64,000 bases of DNA from assembly GCF_021300775.1 (NCBI RefSeq), contig NZ_JAJTJP010000001.1:434001-498000 (forward strand), read 5' to 3'. A model generated the notes under the pieces. That model did not search any database. It worked only from the letters and a program-made list of their open reading frames with translations, and was not told the origin of the DNA. The translations under genes and the position numbers were made by a program. Shown here piece after piece: positions 1-9,659 of the stretch (position 1 is the first letter of the stretch; each line of letters starts with the position of its first letter). The stretch is from Parvimonas micra. GTDB lineage: Bacteria; Bacillota; Clostridia; Tissierellales; Peptoniphilaceae.

Positions 1-399
1 GTAGATTTGAAAACAGAACATGAAAGATATATTTGTGAAAAAGTTGTAAAAGGGCCTGTTTTTTTAACTGATTATCCTAAAGAAATTAAAGCTTTTTATA
101 TGAGACTTAATGATGATAATAAGACTGTTGCAGCAACAGACATGTTAGTTCCAGGTATAGGCGAACTAATTGGTGGAAGCCAAAGAGAAGAAAGATTGGA
201 AGTATTAGAACAAAAAATGATAGATTCAAATATGAGTATTGAAGATTATTCTTGGTATTTAGATTTAAGAAGATTCGGCGGTACTAAGCATGGTGGTTAT
301 GGATTAGGATTTGAAAGAATGCTTATGTATTTAACAGGAATGCAAAATATTAGAGATGTATTACCTTTCCCAAGAACTGTTGGGTTATGTGAGTTTTAA
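1..399 (+). CDS. asnS: Asparaginyl-tRNA synthetase, C-terminal part (cut by window edge)
   Basis: The reading frame is open from base 1, so only the last 132 codons are present. The fragment carries the end of a class IIb aminoacyl-tRNA synthetase catalytic domain. It has a [14 protein letters not shown] segment and a class II motif 3 stretch, [15 protein letters not shown], in which the arginine contacts ATP. The ending [14 protein letters not shown] is typical of bacterial AsnRS, which attaches asparagine to tRNA-Asn in the cytoplasm. AspRS is the nearest alternative, but the short, extension-free C-terminus favours AsnRS. A strong terminator follows, so it ends its transcription unit. Confidence 0.93.
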   Translation, partial: VDLKTEHERYICEKVVKGPVFLTDYPKEIKAFYMRLNDDNKTVAATDMLVPGIGELIGGSQREERLEVLEQKMIDSNMSIEDYSWYLDLRRFGGTKHGGYGLGFERMLMYLTGMQNIRDVLPFPRTVGLCEF

Positions 400-414
400 A
401 TTACCAAATTATTT

Positions 415-446
415 AATGAGATGTATTTTACATCTCATTTTTTATA
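415..446 (+). terminator. Intrinsic terminator after asnS
   Basis: An 11-bp perfect stem (AATGAGATGTA pairing with TACATCTCATT) with a 3-nt loop is followed by a run of T. It lies 15 bases after the asnS stop codon. Confidence 0.9.
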
Positions 447-507
447 TATTAAATTATTTTAATATATTTAGTTTATTCCTATAATATTAGATTTTTTTGT
501 AATAATA

Positions 508-516
508 TGATATAAT
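508..516 (+). promoter_or_regulatory. Extended -10 promoter for the comEA-sel operon
   Basis: TGATATAAT is a perfect extended -10 element (TGnTATAAT), about 48 bases before the comEA start. The -35 region is weak (TAGATT at 488-493 with a 17-bp spacer). It is the only good promoter between the asnS terminator and comEA, and may drive the whole run to 15.4 kb. Confidence 0.6.
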
Positions 517-563
517 TAAACTGTATCTTTATTTCGTAAATGCAATAATTGAGGTGTATTATT

Positions 564-1169
564 ATGAAGAATAAAAAAGACATAATTTTGATTGTTAGTT
601 TGTTTTTGGGATTATCAGTACTTGGATTTGGTTATAAATTTTTTGCTTCAAAAAATTATAATAAAGAAGATATACAATCAACTAAATTTGAGAATAAAAC
701 TAAAAATGATGATGAGCCTAGTGATAAAAGTAATACGAGTTCAGAAATTTTTATACATATTGATGGAGAAGTGAATAATCCAGGATTATATAAAATGTTT
801 AACGGGGATAGAATTGATGATGCAATTCGTGCAGCTGGTGGATTAACTGTCGATGCAGATAAATCAAAAATTAATTTAGCTATTAAATTAACAGATGAAA
901 TGAAAATACATATCTATAAAAAAGGTGAATCACATTCTGAATCTATTAATAGTTTAAATAATTCTAATTCTAATAATAAGTTAGTAAATATTAATACAGC
1001 AAGTAAAGAAGAACTTTGCAAATTACCAGGAATAGGCGAAAATAAGGCAAAACTTATAATTGAATATAGGGAAAAACATAAATTTACAAAAATTGAAGAT
1101 ATTACAAAAGTTTCTGGAATAGGAAAAAAAACTTTTGAAAAAATAAAAAATGACATTACAGTAGAATAG
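564..1169 (+). CDS. comEA: ComEA-like DNA-binding competence protein
   Basis: The protein has 201 residues. An N-terminal membrane anchor (about 7-27) is followed by a polar linker, an SLBB-type domain (about 62-118, containing HIDGEVNNPGLY and AIRAAGG) and a C-terminal pair of helix-hairpin-helix motifs. The first motif is LPGIGENKAKLIIEYR and the second VSGIGKKTFEKI. This is the architecture of Gram-positive ComEA, a membrane-bound receptor that binds double-stranded DNA during uptake. The ATG at 564 is chosen over an in-frame TTG at 549 because GAGGTG lies 7 bases upstream of it. No comEC follows, which is unusual, so a role in competence is inferred only. Eight bases separate it from selD. 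Confidence 0.85.
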   Translation: MKNKKDIILIVSLFLGLSVLGFGYKFFASKNYNKEDIQSTKFENKTKNDDEPSDKSNTSSEIFIHIDGEVNNPGLYKMFNGDRIDDAIRAAGGLTVDADKSKINLAIKLTDEMKIHIYKKGESHSESINSLNNSNSNNKLVNINTASKEELCKLPGIGENKAKLIIEYREKHKFTKIEDITKVSGIGKKTFEKIKNDITVE

Positions 1170-1177
1170 GAGATTAT

Positions 1178-2233
1178 ATGAAAAATATTGATTTAAAAGA
1201 TATAAAATTAACATCATATGCAAAAACGTCTGGATGAGCTGCTAAAGTAGGTCCAGATATTCTGGACGAGGTTTTATCTGGTTTAGATAATAGAACTTCT
1301 AGAAGTGAAGATTTACTAGTTGGAATTGAAACTTCTGATGATGCTGCAGTATATAGAATCAATGATGAACTAGCTTTAATTGAAACGTTAGACTTTTTTA
1401 CTCCAATAGTAGATGATCCTTTTACCTTTGGAAAAATAGCTGCTACTAATTCTCTATCAGATGTTTATGCTATGGGAGGAGAACCAACTATGGCTATGAA
1501 TATAGTATGTTTTCCAAATTGTTTACCGCCAAAAGTATTAACTGAAATACTTAGAGGTGGACTAGAAAAAATGAAAGAAGCAGAATGTTTACTTATAGGT
1601 GGACATACTGTGCAAGATGATGAACCAAAATATGGATTAAGTGTTTCCGGTTTTGTTCATCCTAAAAAGGTTTGGAAAAATTCATCTGCTAGAGTAGGTG
1701 ATGTTCTAATTATAACTAAACCTATTGGACTTGGTGTTATAAATACAGCTATAAAGGGTGGAATAGCAACAAGCGAAGAAATAGCAGATGCAACTCATAC
1801 AATGGAAACACTAAATAAATATGCAAAAAGAGCAGTAGAAAATAATACAATAAATTCATGTACAGATATAACAGGATTTGGTTTAATGGGACACTGTTAC
1901 GAAATGGCAAAGGGATCAAATACTACATTTGAACTAGATAGTTCTAATATGCCTATTTTAAATGGCGCCTTAGATTATGCAAATATGGGATTAATTCCTA
2001 AAGGATGCTATGATAATAAAAAATTTGTTGGAAATAACTATATTTTAGAAAATGAAATCGATGAATCTTTACTAAATGTAATGTTTAATCCAGAAACTTC
2101 AGGTGGATTACTTATAACTGTTCCTGAAAATGAAGTAGAAGATATATTAGAAAAATTGAAGGAAATACCTACTAGATTTGCTGTAATAGGAAGAGTAGTA
2201 GAAAAATCTGAAAAATATTTGACTATTAAATAA
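1178..2233 (+). CDS. selD: Selenide, water dikinase containing selenocysteine (in-frame UGA)
   Basis: SelD makes selenophosphate, the selenium donor for selenocysteine, from selenide and ATP. The frame opens at ATG 1178 (RBS AGGAGAT) and contains one in-frame TGA at codon 20 (1235-1237). Read as Sec, the N-terminus is TSG-U-AAKVGP, matching the family's catalytic (Cys/Sec)-x-x-Lys motif. The downstream frame is intact and family-like (GGEPTMAMNIVCFPN, GGHTVQDDEPKYG, TDITGFGLMGH, NPETSGGLL), giving 351 residues, close to the usual length. A conventional gene caller would start at 1472 and lose 98 residues. A hairpin just after the UGA supports recoding, as do selA and selB immediately downstream. 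Confidence 0.95.
1251..1267 (+). promoter_or_regulatory. SECIS-like hairpin for UGA recoding in selD
   Basis: GTCCAGA and TCTGGAC form a perfect 7-bp stem around TAT, starting 13 bases after the UGA. The apex lies about 21 bases downstream of the UGA, within the window used by bacterial SECIS elements bound by SelB. If only the GTCC/GGAC stem closes, the loop has G at its second position, which fits the bacterial SECIS rule as I recall it. The fold is read by eye. Confidence 0.75.
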
Positions 2234-2244
2234 TGGAGATATTT

Positions 2245-3633
2245 ATGAATTTGTACAAAATGATACCTAAAGTTGATCAACTTTTAGAAAATGATGTAAT
2301 TAATAAACTATTAAAAAGTAATTCTAAAAATTTAGTTATGGAGTCGATCCATGAAGAGCTAGATAATATTAGAAATAAAATTTCAAGTGGTTATGACGAA
2401 AATTCAATAACTAATTATATTAAAAATTTAGTAAGTAGTATTGAGAAAAATGTATATAATAAAAATATATTAAATTTAAGAAAAGTAATTAATGCTTCTG
2501 GTGTAGTTATTCATACGAATCTAGGAAGATCTGTATTAAATGAGGAAATATTCGAAAATATTAAGAATGTATCAATCGGATACTCCAATCTTGAATATGA
2601 TTTAGAAAAAGGTGAAAGAGGCTCTAGATATTCTCATTTAACAAATATTATTAAGAAAATTACTGGAGCAGAAGACTGCATTGTTGTAAATAATAATGCT
2701 GCGGCTGTAATGTTAATTTTATCTACAATGGCAAAAGGAAAGAATGTAATTACTAGTAGAAGTGAATTAGTTGAAATAGGTGGATCATTTAGAATACCTG
2801 ATGTATGTAGAGAAAGTGGAGCTGAACTTAAAGAGATTGGAACTACAAATAAAACACATCTTAGTGATTATGAAAATGCAATAGATGAAAATACATCAGC
2901 ATTCTTTAAAGTTCATCAAAGCAATTTTAAAATCTTAGGCTTTACTGAATCGGTATCTTCTTTTGAGTTAAATGAATTGAAAGAAAAATATAATATTCCA
3001 ATAATAGAAGATTTAGGTTCAGGAGTTTTAATAGATTTATCTAAATATGGGTTATGTCATGAACCTACAGTTCAAGAATGCATCAAAAATGGGGTAGATA
3101 TTGTAAGTTTTAGTGGTGATAAACTTCTAGGTGGAGTACAGGCTGGTATTATTGTTGGAAAAAAAGAATATATTCAAAAAATGAAAAAGAACCAGTTAAC
3201 AAGAGCATTAAGAGTAGATAAATTTACTCTTTCTGCACTAGAATCTGTGTTTTCTTACTATATTGATGAAGAAGTTGCGGTATCAAAGATACCCACTTTA
3301 AATATGCTAACTATAAGTATAGAAAAACTTAATGAAAAAGCAGAAAAACTAATTGAATATATTAGTAAAAGTTCAGAATTTGAATTTGAAATTATTAATA
3401 TTAATTCAGAAGTTGGTGCAGGTTCACTACCAACTCAAAAATTACCTTCAAAAGCAATAAAAATAATATCTAAATCTTATACAGAAAATGAATTGGAACA
3501 AAAACTAAGAGGTTATAGAATTCCAATTATTGCTAGAATTTATAAAGGTAACTTAATTTTAGATGTTAGAACAATTTTTGAGAATGAATTTTATATAATT
3601 AAAGAAGCAATTGAATCTTTAATAGGAGAATAG
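2245..3633 (+). CDS. selA: L-seryl-tRNA(Sec) selenium transferase
   Basis: SelA converts Ser-tRNA(Sec) to Sec-tRNA(Sec) with selenophosphate, using pyridoxal phosphate. The 462-residue product has the family N-terminus (IPKVDQLLEN) and INASGVVIHTNLGRS. It also has the PLP-lysine segment SFSGDKLLGGVQAG, with the lysine at about residue 293, equivalent to the known Lys of E. coli SelA. An in-frame ATG at 2233 exists, but GGAG lies just upstream of the ATG at 2245, which gives the standard N-terminus. One base separates it from selB. Confidence 0.95.
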   Translation: MNLYKMIPKVDQLLENDVINKLLKSNSKNLVMESIHEELDNIRNKISSGYDENSITNYIKNLVSSIEKNVYNKNILNLRKVINASGVVIHTNLGRSVLNEEIFENIKNVSIGYSNLEYDLEKGERGSRYSHLTNIIKKITGAEDCIVVNNNAAAVMLILSTMAKGKNVITSRSELVEIGGSFRIPDVCRESGAELKEIGTTNKTHLSDYENAIDENTSAFFKVHQSNFKILGFTESVSSFELNELKEKYNIPIIEDLGSGVLIDLSKYGLCHEPTVQECIKNGVDIVSFSGDKLLGGVQAGIIVGKKEYIQKMKKNQLTRALRVDKFTLSALESVFSYYIDEEVAVSKIPTLNMLTISIEKLNEKAEKLIEYISKSSEFEFEIININSEVGAGSLPTQKLPSKAIKIISKSYTENELEQKLRGYRIPIIARIYKGNLILDVRTIFENEFYIIKEAIESLIGE

Positions 3634-3634
3634 T

Positions 3635-5539
3635 ATGGATAATAAAAAAAATATTATCGTTGGAACTGCCGGTCATATTGATCATGGAAAAACAACATTA
3701 ATTAAAGCAATAACTGGCAGAAATACTGATAGACTAAAAGAAGAACAAAGTAGGGGAATATCAATCGAGCTAGGTTTTACTCATTTTGACTTAAATGATG
3801 ATTTGAGGGTTGGTATTATTGATGTTCCTGGACATGAAAAATTTATAAAAAATATGCTTTCTGGTGTTTGTGGTATGGATATTATCATATTAGTAGTAGC
3901 TGCTGATGAAGGAATCATGGCACAAACAAAAGAACATTTAGATATTTTAAATTTAATCGGAATAAAAAATGGTATAATCGCGTTAACAAAGTGTGATTTA
4001 GTAGATAAAGATTGGATTGAACTTGTTAAATTGGATATTTCTGACGAAGTTAAAGGAACTTTCTTAGAAGATGCAAGAATAATTGAAATATCCTCAATTG
4101 AAAAAACAGGTATTGATATTTTAAAAAACGAAATAATTAGAATTGTTGATACTTTACCCGAAAAAGATTTAAATTCAAATCCAAGACTATATGTAGATAG
4201 ATCTTTTTCAATTACTGGATTTGGTACTGTAGTTACAGGAACCTTAATTTCAGGAACTTTAAAAATAGATGATGAACTTTTAATTTATCCTGAAAACAAA
4301 TTAACAAAAGTTAGAAATTTACAAGTTCATGATAGTAATGTTAATGCAGCTTTTGCAGGACAACGTGTTGCTATAAATTTAGCAAATGTAAAAAAAGAAG
4401 ACGTCCCAAAAGGCTCTGTATTGGTTCCAAATAATACTTTTACTGAAAGTAGTATTATAGATATTAAATTGAAAACTGTAAATTTGCCTTTTGCAATAAC
4501 TAATAGAACTAGATTTCATCTATATATAGGATCAAATGAGGTTTTATGTAGAGCAATTTTATTAGAAGACGAGGAATTAGAATCTAATAAAGAATATATA
4601 ATTCAATTAAGATTAGAAGAGCCAATAATCAGTAAAAGAAATGATAAGTTCATCCTTAGACTTTTTTCTCCTCTATATACTATAGGTGGAGGGTATATTA
4701 TTGACTCTAACGCTACTAAGAAAAAAAGATATAATTCTAATGATATTGATAAAATTAAACAACTTGATAATTGTACCTTTAAGGAGTATATTTATAATTA
4801 TATAGATAGATTTAGTAATAATTTTTACTCCGAAAAAAATTATTATAGTTTATTTTCTGATTCTTCTGAAAATATCACAAATCTTATTAATGATTTAATT
4901 TCAGAAAAAGAAATTATTTCTTTTGGAAATGGTCCGGATAGATTAATTATTTCTAAAAATTTTATGAATAATTTAATTAATAAAATTACTTTATTTATTG
5001 GAGAATTTCACAAGAAATTTCCAAAGAGAATAGGTGTATCTAAAGAAACTTTGAAATCTAAGTTTTTTGATACACTAAATGGTAAAATAAAAAATGAATT
5101 TATAAACTATTTAATATCTGATAAATTTAATGTATCCGATGAATATGTTTCTTTATTAGATTTTAAAATTTCACTTGATGACTTAGATTATAAAAGAATT
5201 GAATCTATAAAGAATACATTCAATTCTGATAAGTTTTCTATAATCAATTTTGAAGATTTTAAAATTGATATATCTATAGAACACTTTAAAGAACTAATTT
5301 TATATTTAATAAGTAATAAAGAGGTAATAAAATTAGACTCTGGTTATATGCTAAAAACAAACTATGATTTAGCTGTAAATAAGATAAAAGAATTTATTGT
5401 AAATAATGGATCGATTTCCGTTTCAGATGCTAGAGATTTACTTAATTCAAACAGAAAATCAACAATGGAATTACTTGAATTCTTAGATAAAGAAAAAATA
5501 ACTTTAAGAAAAGATAACGAGAGAATATTAGTAAAATAG
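3635..5539 (+). CDS. selB: Selenocysteine-specific elongation factor SelB
   Basis: SelB is the EF-Tu-like GTPase that delivers Sec-tRNA to UGA codons marked by SECIS. The 634-residue protein has GTPase motifs GHIDHGKT (13-20), DVPGHEK and TKCD; SelB proteins usually have TKxD in place of NKxD. Translation-factor beta-barrel domains follow. A C-terminal winged-helix region of about 250 residues binds the SECIS RNA. The length matches bacterial SelB. It sits in the same operon as selD and selA. The cognate tRNA gene selC was not found in this window. Confidence 0.95.
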   Translation: MDNKKNIIVGTAGHIDHGKTTLIKAITGRNTDRLKEEQSRGISIELGFTHFDLNDDLRVGIIDVPGHEKFIKNMLSGVCGMDIIILVVAADEGIMAQTKEHLDILNLIGIKNGIIALTKCDLVDKDWIELVKLDISDEVKGTFLEDARIIEISSIEKTGIDILKNEIIRIVDTLPEKDLNSNPRLYVDRSFSITGFGTVVTGTLISGTLKIDDELLIYPENKLTKVRNLQVHDSNVNAAFAGQRVAINLANVKKEDVPKGSVLVPNNTFTESSIIDIKLKTVNLPFAITNRTRFHLYIGSNEVLCRAILLEDEELESNKEYIIQLRLEEPIISKRNDKFILRLFSPLYTIGGGYIIDSNATKKKRYNSNDIDKIKQLDNCTFKEYIYNYIDRFSNNFYSEKNYYSLFSDSSENITNLINDLISEKEIISFGNGPDRLIISKNFMNNLINKITLFIGEFHKKFPKRIGVSKETLKSKFFDTLNGKIKNEFINYLISDKFNVSDEYVSLLDFKISLDDLDYKRIESIKNTFNSDKFSIINFEDFKIDISIEHFKELILYLISNKEVIKLDSGYMLKTNYDLAVNKIKEFIVNNGSISVSDARDLLNSNRKSTMELLEFLDKEKITLRKDNERILVK

Positions 5540-5549
5540 GAGTTGTTTT

Positions 5550-6233
5550 ATGAAATTAAAAATATTAATGGCTTTACCTATTGATTCACAAATTAATGAC
5601 TTGATGTACTCAATGTTAGAAGATGAAAATTATGAAATTACAACAGCCAATAATATTGAAGATACTATAATTTTGGCTGATCAGAAAAATTTTGACATTA
5701 TAATCATGGATATGAATTTTAAAGATGGTACTGGGTTAGATTTGAAAAGAAAATTAAATGAATTTTGTGATGTACCAACAATCATAACAACAACATTAAA
5801 AGATGATATGCAAAAAATTTTAATTTTTGAGTATGGTGCTGATGATTACTTAATTTATCCATTTAATATTCTTGAATTAAAAGCAAGGATTCGTGCAATA
5901 ATGAGAAGATTTGGTCAAAGGAGAACAGATATAGATAATTTAATATTTGCTGATGATTTAGAGTTTAATATTGTTGGAAGGACAGTAAAGCTAAAAGGTG
6001 AAGAAGTAGATTTAACTGGAAAAGAGTTCGATATTTTGTATATAATGGCTATTAACCCAGAAAAAATATTTAGTAGAGAAGATATAGCAAAAATAGTATG
6101 GAAAGAAGAACATGTTAGCGACTATAGAAAAATAGATGTACATATCCGAAGATTACGTGAAAAAATTAATAAAGGTGATGTAACATATATTCAAACTAAG
6201 TGGGGAGAAGGCTACTATTATAAAAAAATATAA
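5550..6233 (+). CDS. Orphan OmpR-type response regulator with degenerate receiver
   Basis: The 227-residue protein has an N-terminal receiver-like domain (1-120) and a C-terminal OmpR/PhoB winged helix (about 130-227; LTGKEFDILYIMAINPEKIFSRE, DVHIRRLREKI, WGEGYYY). The phospho-acceptor Asp is present (D54 in IIIMDMNF). The N-terminal acidic pair is replaced by L9-P10, and the conserved Lys of the KPF motif is replaced by Y103 in LIYPF. No histidine kinase gene is nearby. The gene lies 10 bases after selB and 19 before pheS with an AGGAG site. It is probably a DNA-binding regulator whose receiver is not switched by ordinary phosphorylation; its targets are unknown. Confidence 0.85.
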   Translation: MKLKILMALPIDSQINDLMYSMLEDENYEITTANNIEDTIILADQKNFDIIIMDMNFKDGTGLDLKRKLNEFCDVPTIITTTLKDDMQKILIFEYGADDYLIYPFNILELKARIRAIMRRFGQRRTDIDNLIFADDLEFNIVGRTVKLKGEEVDLTGKEFDILYIMAINPEKIFSREDIAKIVWKEEHVSDYRKIDVHIRRLREKINKGDVTYIQTKWGEGYYYKKI

Positions 6234-6252
6234 TCTTAAATAGGAGAAAGAC

Positions 6253-7272
6253 ATGAGAGAATTAATTAGTAATTTAAAAGAAAAAATTTTAAGTGAAATA
6301 AAAGATTCTGATAAAAATACATTAGAAGAAATTAGAATAAAATATTTGGGTAAAAAAGGTGAATTTACAAGTATTTTAAGAAATATGGCAAATGTTTCAA
6401 AAGAAGAAAGACCAAAAATTGGGGAACTTATTAATCAAACTAAAACAGAAATTGAAAATAAGATTAATGATAAAATAGAATTTTTCAATAAAAAAGAACT
6501 TGAAAAAAGAATTAAACAAGAAACTATAGATGTGACAATCAACAAAAAATTTATAGATATGGGTCATAGACATCCTCTTAACCAAACAATGGAAGAGCTT
6601 GAAAACTTTTTTATTTCTATGGGTTTTTCTATTATTGATGGACCAGAAATCGAAACGGTAGAAAATAATTTTGACAAATTAAACTCTCCAATGGATCATC
6701 CTTCAAGAGAGATGTCAGATACATTTTATATTGATAAAGATTTATTATTAAGAACTCACACTTCCCCTGTTCAAATTAGAACTATGTTATCAACAAAACC
6801 ACCTATTAAAATGGTTTCTGCCGGAAGAACATTTAGATTTGATGAGGTAGATGATACTCATTCTCCGATGTTTCATCAAATTGAAGGACTTGTAGTAGAT
6901 GAAAATATAAATATGAGTAATTTAATTGAAACACTTAATACTTTTATTAAAGAATTTTTTGGGGAAGATATGCAAACTAGATATAGACCGCATTATTTTC
7001 CATTTACTGAACCTAGCGCAGAAGTAGATGTATCATGCTTTAATTGTAAAGGTAAAGGATGTAAAGTATGTAATGGAACTGGTTGGAGTATGGAATTACT
7101 AGGATGTGGAATGGTTCACCCTAATGTATTAGAAGCATGTGGAATTGATTCTAAAAAATATTCTGGATTTGCTTTTGGCATGGGAATTGATAGAATTACA
7201 ATGGTTAAACATAAAATTAATAATATTAGACTTTTATATGATAATGATAAAAGATTTTTAGAACAATTTTAA
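6253..7272 (+). CDS. pheS: Phenylalanyl-tRNA synthetase alpha subunit
   Basis: PheS is the catalytic subunit of the alpha2-beta2 PheRS that charges tRNA-Phe. The 339-residue protein has an N-terminal coiled-coil tRNA-binding region (1-100), then class II motifs: GHRHPLNQTMEELENFF, RTHTSPVQIRTM, motif 2 (AGRTFRFDEVDDTHSPMFHQIEG) and motif 3 (GFAFGMGIDRITM). A CxxC pair region (SCFNCKGKGCKVCNGTGW) resembles the zinc-like insertion seen in many Firmicutes PheS. pheT follows after 10 bases. No T-box leader is present upstream. Confidence 0.97.
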   Translation: MRELISNLKEKILSEIKDSDKNTLEEIRIKYLGKKGEFTSILRNMANVSKEERPKIGELINQTKTEIENKINDKIEFFNKKELEKRIKQETIDVTINKKFIDMGHRHPLNQTMEELENFFISMGFSIIDGPEIETVENNFDKLNSPMDHPSREMSDTFYIDKDLLLRTHTSPVQIRTMLSTKPPIKMVSAGRTFRFDEVDDTHSPMFHQIEGLVVDENINMSNLIETLNTFIKEFFGEDMQTRYRPHYFPFTEPSAEVDVSCFNCKGKGCKVCNGTGWSMELLGCGMVHPNVLEACGIDSKKYSGFAFGMGIDRITMVKHKINNIRLLYDNDKRFLEQF

Positions 7273-7282
7273 GGGGGCTTAT

Positions 7283-9646
7283 ATGTTATTACCAATTAAC
7301 TGGGCAAAAGAATATATTGATATAGATAATGATATTATGGATATATGTGATAAAGTTACTTTAACAGGATCTCATGTTGAATCTATTGCAAAACTAGGTA
7401 CAAATATAAGTAATATTGTTGTAGGTAGAATTATAGATATTTATAGACATGAAAACTCTAATAAACTATGGATTACGAAAGTTGATATTGGAGATGAAAT
7501 TGTACAAATTGTAACTGCTGCTCAAAATTTAAAACAATTTGATTATGTTCCTGTTGCAAAGGTAAACTCAACACTAGCAGATAATACAAAAATTAAAGAA
7601 GCAAAATTAGTAGGAGAACTTTCTCAAGGAATGTTCTGTAGCTATAAAGAATTAGGTTATCCTGACTCAGTAATCCCTAAAGAATATAAAGATGGAGTAT
7701 TAAGAATTTTTGATGATAATTTAATTTTAGGCTCTGATATTAGAGAAGTTTTAGACTTAAATGATACTGTTGTTGAATTTGAAATTACGCCTAATAGACC
7801 CGATTGCTTATCTATTGTTGGTATGGCAAGAGAAATAGCTGCTAGTTTTAATAAGAAATTAAATAAAATCAACTTTAAAAATTTAACAGATCTTATTAAT
7901 AATAAACTTAGTATTAATATAAATAGCGAAAATTGTCAAAGATATTCAGCTAGTATAATAAGAAATGTAATAATTGAAGAATCAAATAGAAAGATTCAAA
8001 ATTATTTATTAAACTCAGGTATTAGACCAATTAATAATATAGTAGATTTAACAAATTTTGTAATGCTTGAATTAGGTCAACCGCTTCATGCATTTGATTT
8101 AGATAAATTAGAAGGAAATATTACAATAAGAAATGCTTTTGAAGGAGAAAAAGTTGTTACTTTAGATGACGTTGAAAGAGTACTATCCTGTGATGATATG
8201 CTCATTTGTGATGATGTTAAACCTATTGCAATAGCTGGTGTAATGGGGCTAAAAAATTCTGAAATAGATTCTAATACAAAAAACATACTAATTGAGTCTG
8301 CTTATTTTACAAAAAAATCAATCAAATCTACTTCAAAAAAATTAGGTTTAAAATCTGAAGCTTCAATTAGATATGAAAAAGGTTTAACATCTGAACATAC
8401 TTTGAATGTACTATCTAGATTTTTATATTTACTTGAAAAATATGTTAAATGCGAAATTCAATCTGTATCTGATGTAAAAAACGGATTAAACAATGAAACA
8501 ATTATTGAATTTGATCCGATTTTAGTAAAGAGATTATTAGGAGTCGAAATAGATAATTCAGAGATTATTAATTACTTAAATTTATTAGAAATTAAAACTG
8601 AAGAAAAGAATAATATCATTATTTGTTATATACCTTATTTTAGAATAGATTTGTCAATTAAAGAAGATATTGTTGAAGAAATAGGTAGACTATATGGCTA
8701 TTCTAATCTTAATCCTACGCCTATTTTAGGGCCAAATACAATAGGTAGAAAAAGCAAGAAGAGAGTTTTTGAAGATAAAGTAAAAAGTATTTTATTAAAT
8801 TTAGGATTATATGAAATTACTACTTATTCATTTATTGGTGGAAATATAATTTCTAAGTCAAAAATGGATACTAATAATACAGTTAAAATTTTAAACCCAT
8901 TAGGTGAAGAATTTAGCATAATGAGAAAGTCTTTACTACCAAATATTTTTGACGTTTTATCAAAAAATTTAAATTATAAAAATGAAGATTTGCTAATTTA
9001 TGAATTAGGTAATACTTTCCACGCTATTAACGGTGAAAAAGTTCCATTAGAAATGAAAAAAATTGTTATAGGTTCTTACGGAAAATATGATTTTTACTAT
9101 ATTAAAGATATTATATTTAATTTATTCAATAGTTTAAATATAAAAAACTTTGAATTTGTAAAGAATAGTGCAATAGAATATTTTCACCCTGGAGTTTGTG
9201 CAGATATATTAGTAGATGGTGAAAAACTTGGAGAAATAGGTCAAGTATCATATGAAGTTTGTAAAAATTTTTCAATTAAAAAAAATATTTTTGCTTGCGA
9301 AATTGATATAGAAAAGCTAAGAGAAAAATCAAGTTTAATAAAAATTTATGAACCTTTAATCAAATATCCTGCAGTTAAAAGAGATTTGGCTATAATAGTT
9401 GATAAAACAACTGATAGTGGTACTGTTGAGAAAATAATAAGAAATAATTCAAATGATTTATTAAAAAATGTTGAACTATTTGATATCTATACTGGAAATC
9501 AAATTGATGAAGGAAAAAAATCAATGGCATATAAATTAACTTTCCAATCTAAGGATAAAACTTTAGTTGATGAAGATATAAATAGTATAATTGACTGTAT
9601 ACTTAAAGATTTAAAAGACAAATTAGGTGCTTATTTAAGATTTTAA
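7283..9646 (+). CDS. pheT: Phenylalanyl-tRNA synthetase beta subunit
   Basis: The 787-residue beta subunit carries an N-terminal EMAP/OB tRNA-binding domain (about 40-150), B3/B4 editing domain (GIRPINNIVDLTNFVMLELGQPLHAFD), B5 domain, a catalytic-like domain and the C-terminal ferredoxin-fold anticodon-binding domain (IKYPAVKRDLAIIVD, YKLTFQSKDKTLVDEDI). Editing of mischarged Tyr-tRNA(Phe) is the known role of B3/B4. The start has a GGGGG site. Length and order are normal for the family. Confidence 0.96.
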   Translation: MLLPINWAKEYIDIDNDIMDICDKVTLTGSHVESIAKLGTNISNIVVGRIIDIYRHENSNKLWITKVDIGDEIVQIVTAAQNLKQFDYVPVAKVNSTLADNTKIKEAKLVGELSQGMFCSYKELGYPDSVIPKEYKDGVLRIFDDNLILGSDIREVLDLNDTVVEFEITPNRPDCLSIVGMAREIAASFNKKLNKINFKNLTDLINNKLSININSENCQRYSASIIRNVIIEESNRKIQNYLLNSGIRPINNIVDLTNFVMLELGQPLHAFDLDKLEGNITIRNAFEGEKVVTLDDVERVLSCDDMLICDDVKPIAIAGVMGLKNSEIDSNTKNILIESAYFTKKSIKSTSKKLGLKSEASIRYEKGLTSEHTLNVLSRFLYLLEKYVKCEIQSVSDVKNGLNNETIIEFDPILVKRLLGVEIDNSEIINYLNLLEIKTEEKNNIIICYIPYFRIDLSIKEDIVEEIGRLYGYSNLNPTPILGPNTIGRKSKKRVFEDKVKSILLNLGLYEITTYSFIGGNIISKSKMDTNNTVKILNPLGEEFSIMRKSLLPNIFDVLSKNLNYKNEDLLIYELGNTFHAINGEKVPLEMKKIVIGSYGKYDFYYIKDIIFNLFNSLNIKNFEFVKNSAIEYFHPGVCADILVDGEKLGEIGQVSYEVCKNFSIKKNIFACEIDIEKLREKSSLIKIYEPLIKYPAVKRDLAIIVDKTTDSGTVEKIIRNNSNDLLKNVELFDIYTGNQIDEGKKSMAYKLTFQSKDKTLVDEDINSIIDCILKDLKDKLGAYLRF

Positions 9647-9659
9647 TTAGGAGAATATT

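Noticed and set aside
1178-1472. selD as a pseudogene with a premature stop
   Set aside because: The stop is UGA at the catalytic position, with a SECIS-like hairpin and an intact frame on both sides; Sec recoding explains it.
6234-6252. T-box leader upstream of pheS
   Set aside because: Only 19 bases separate it from the previous gene. argS likewise has no room for a leader.
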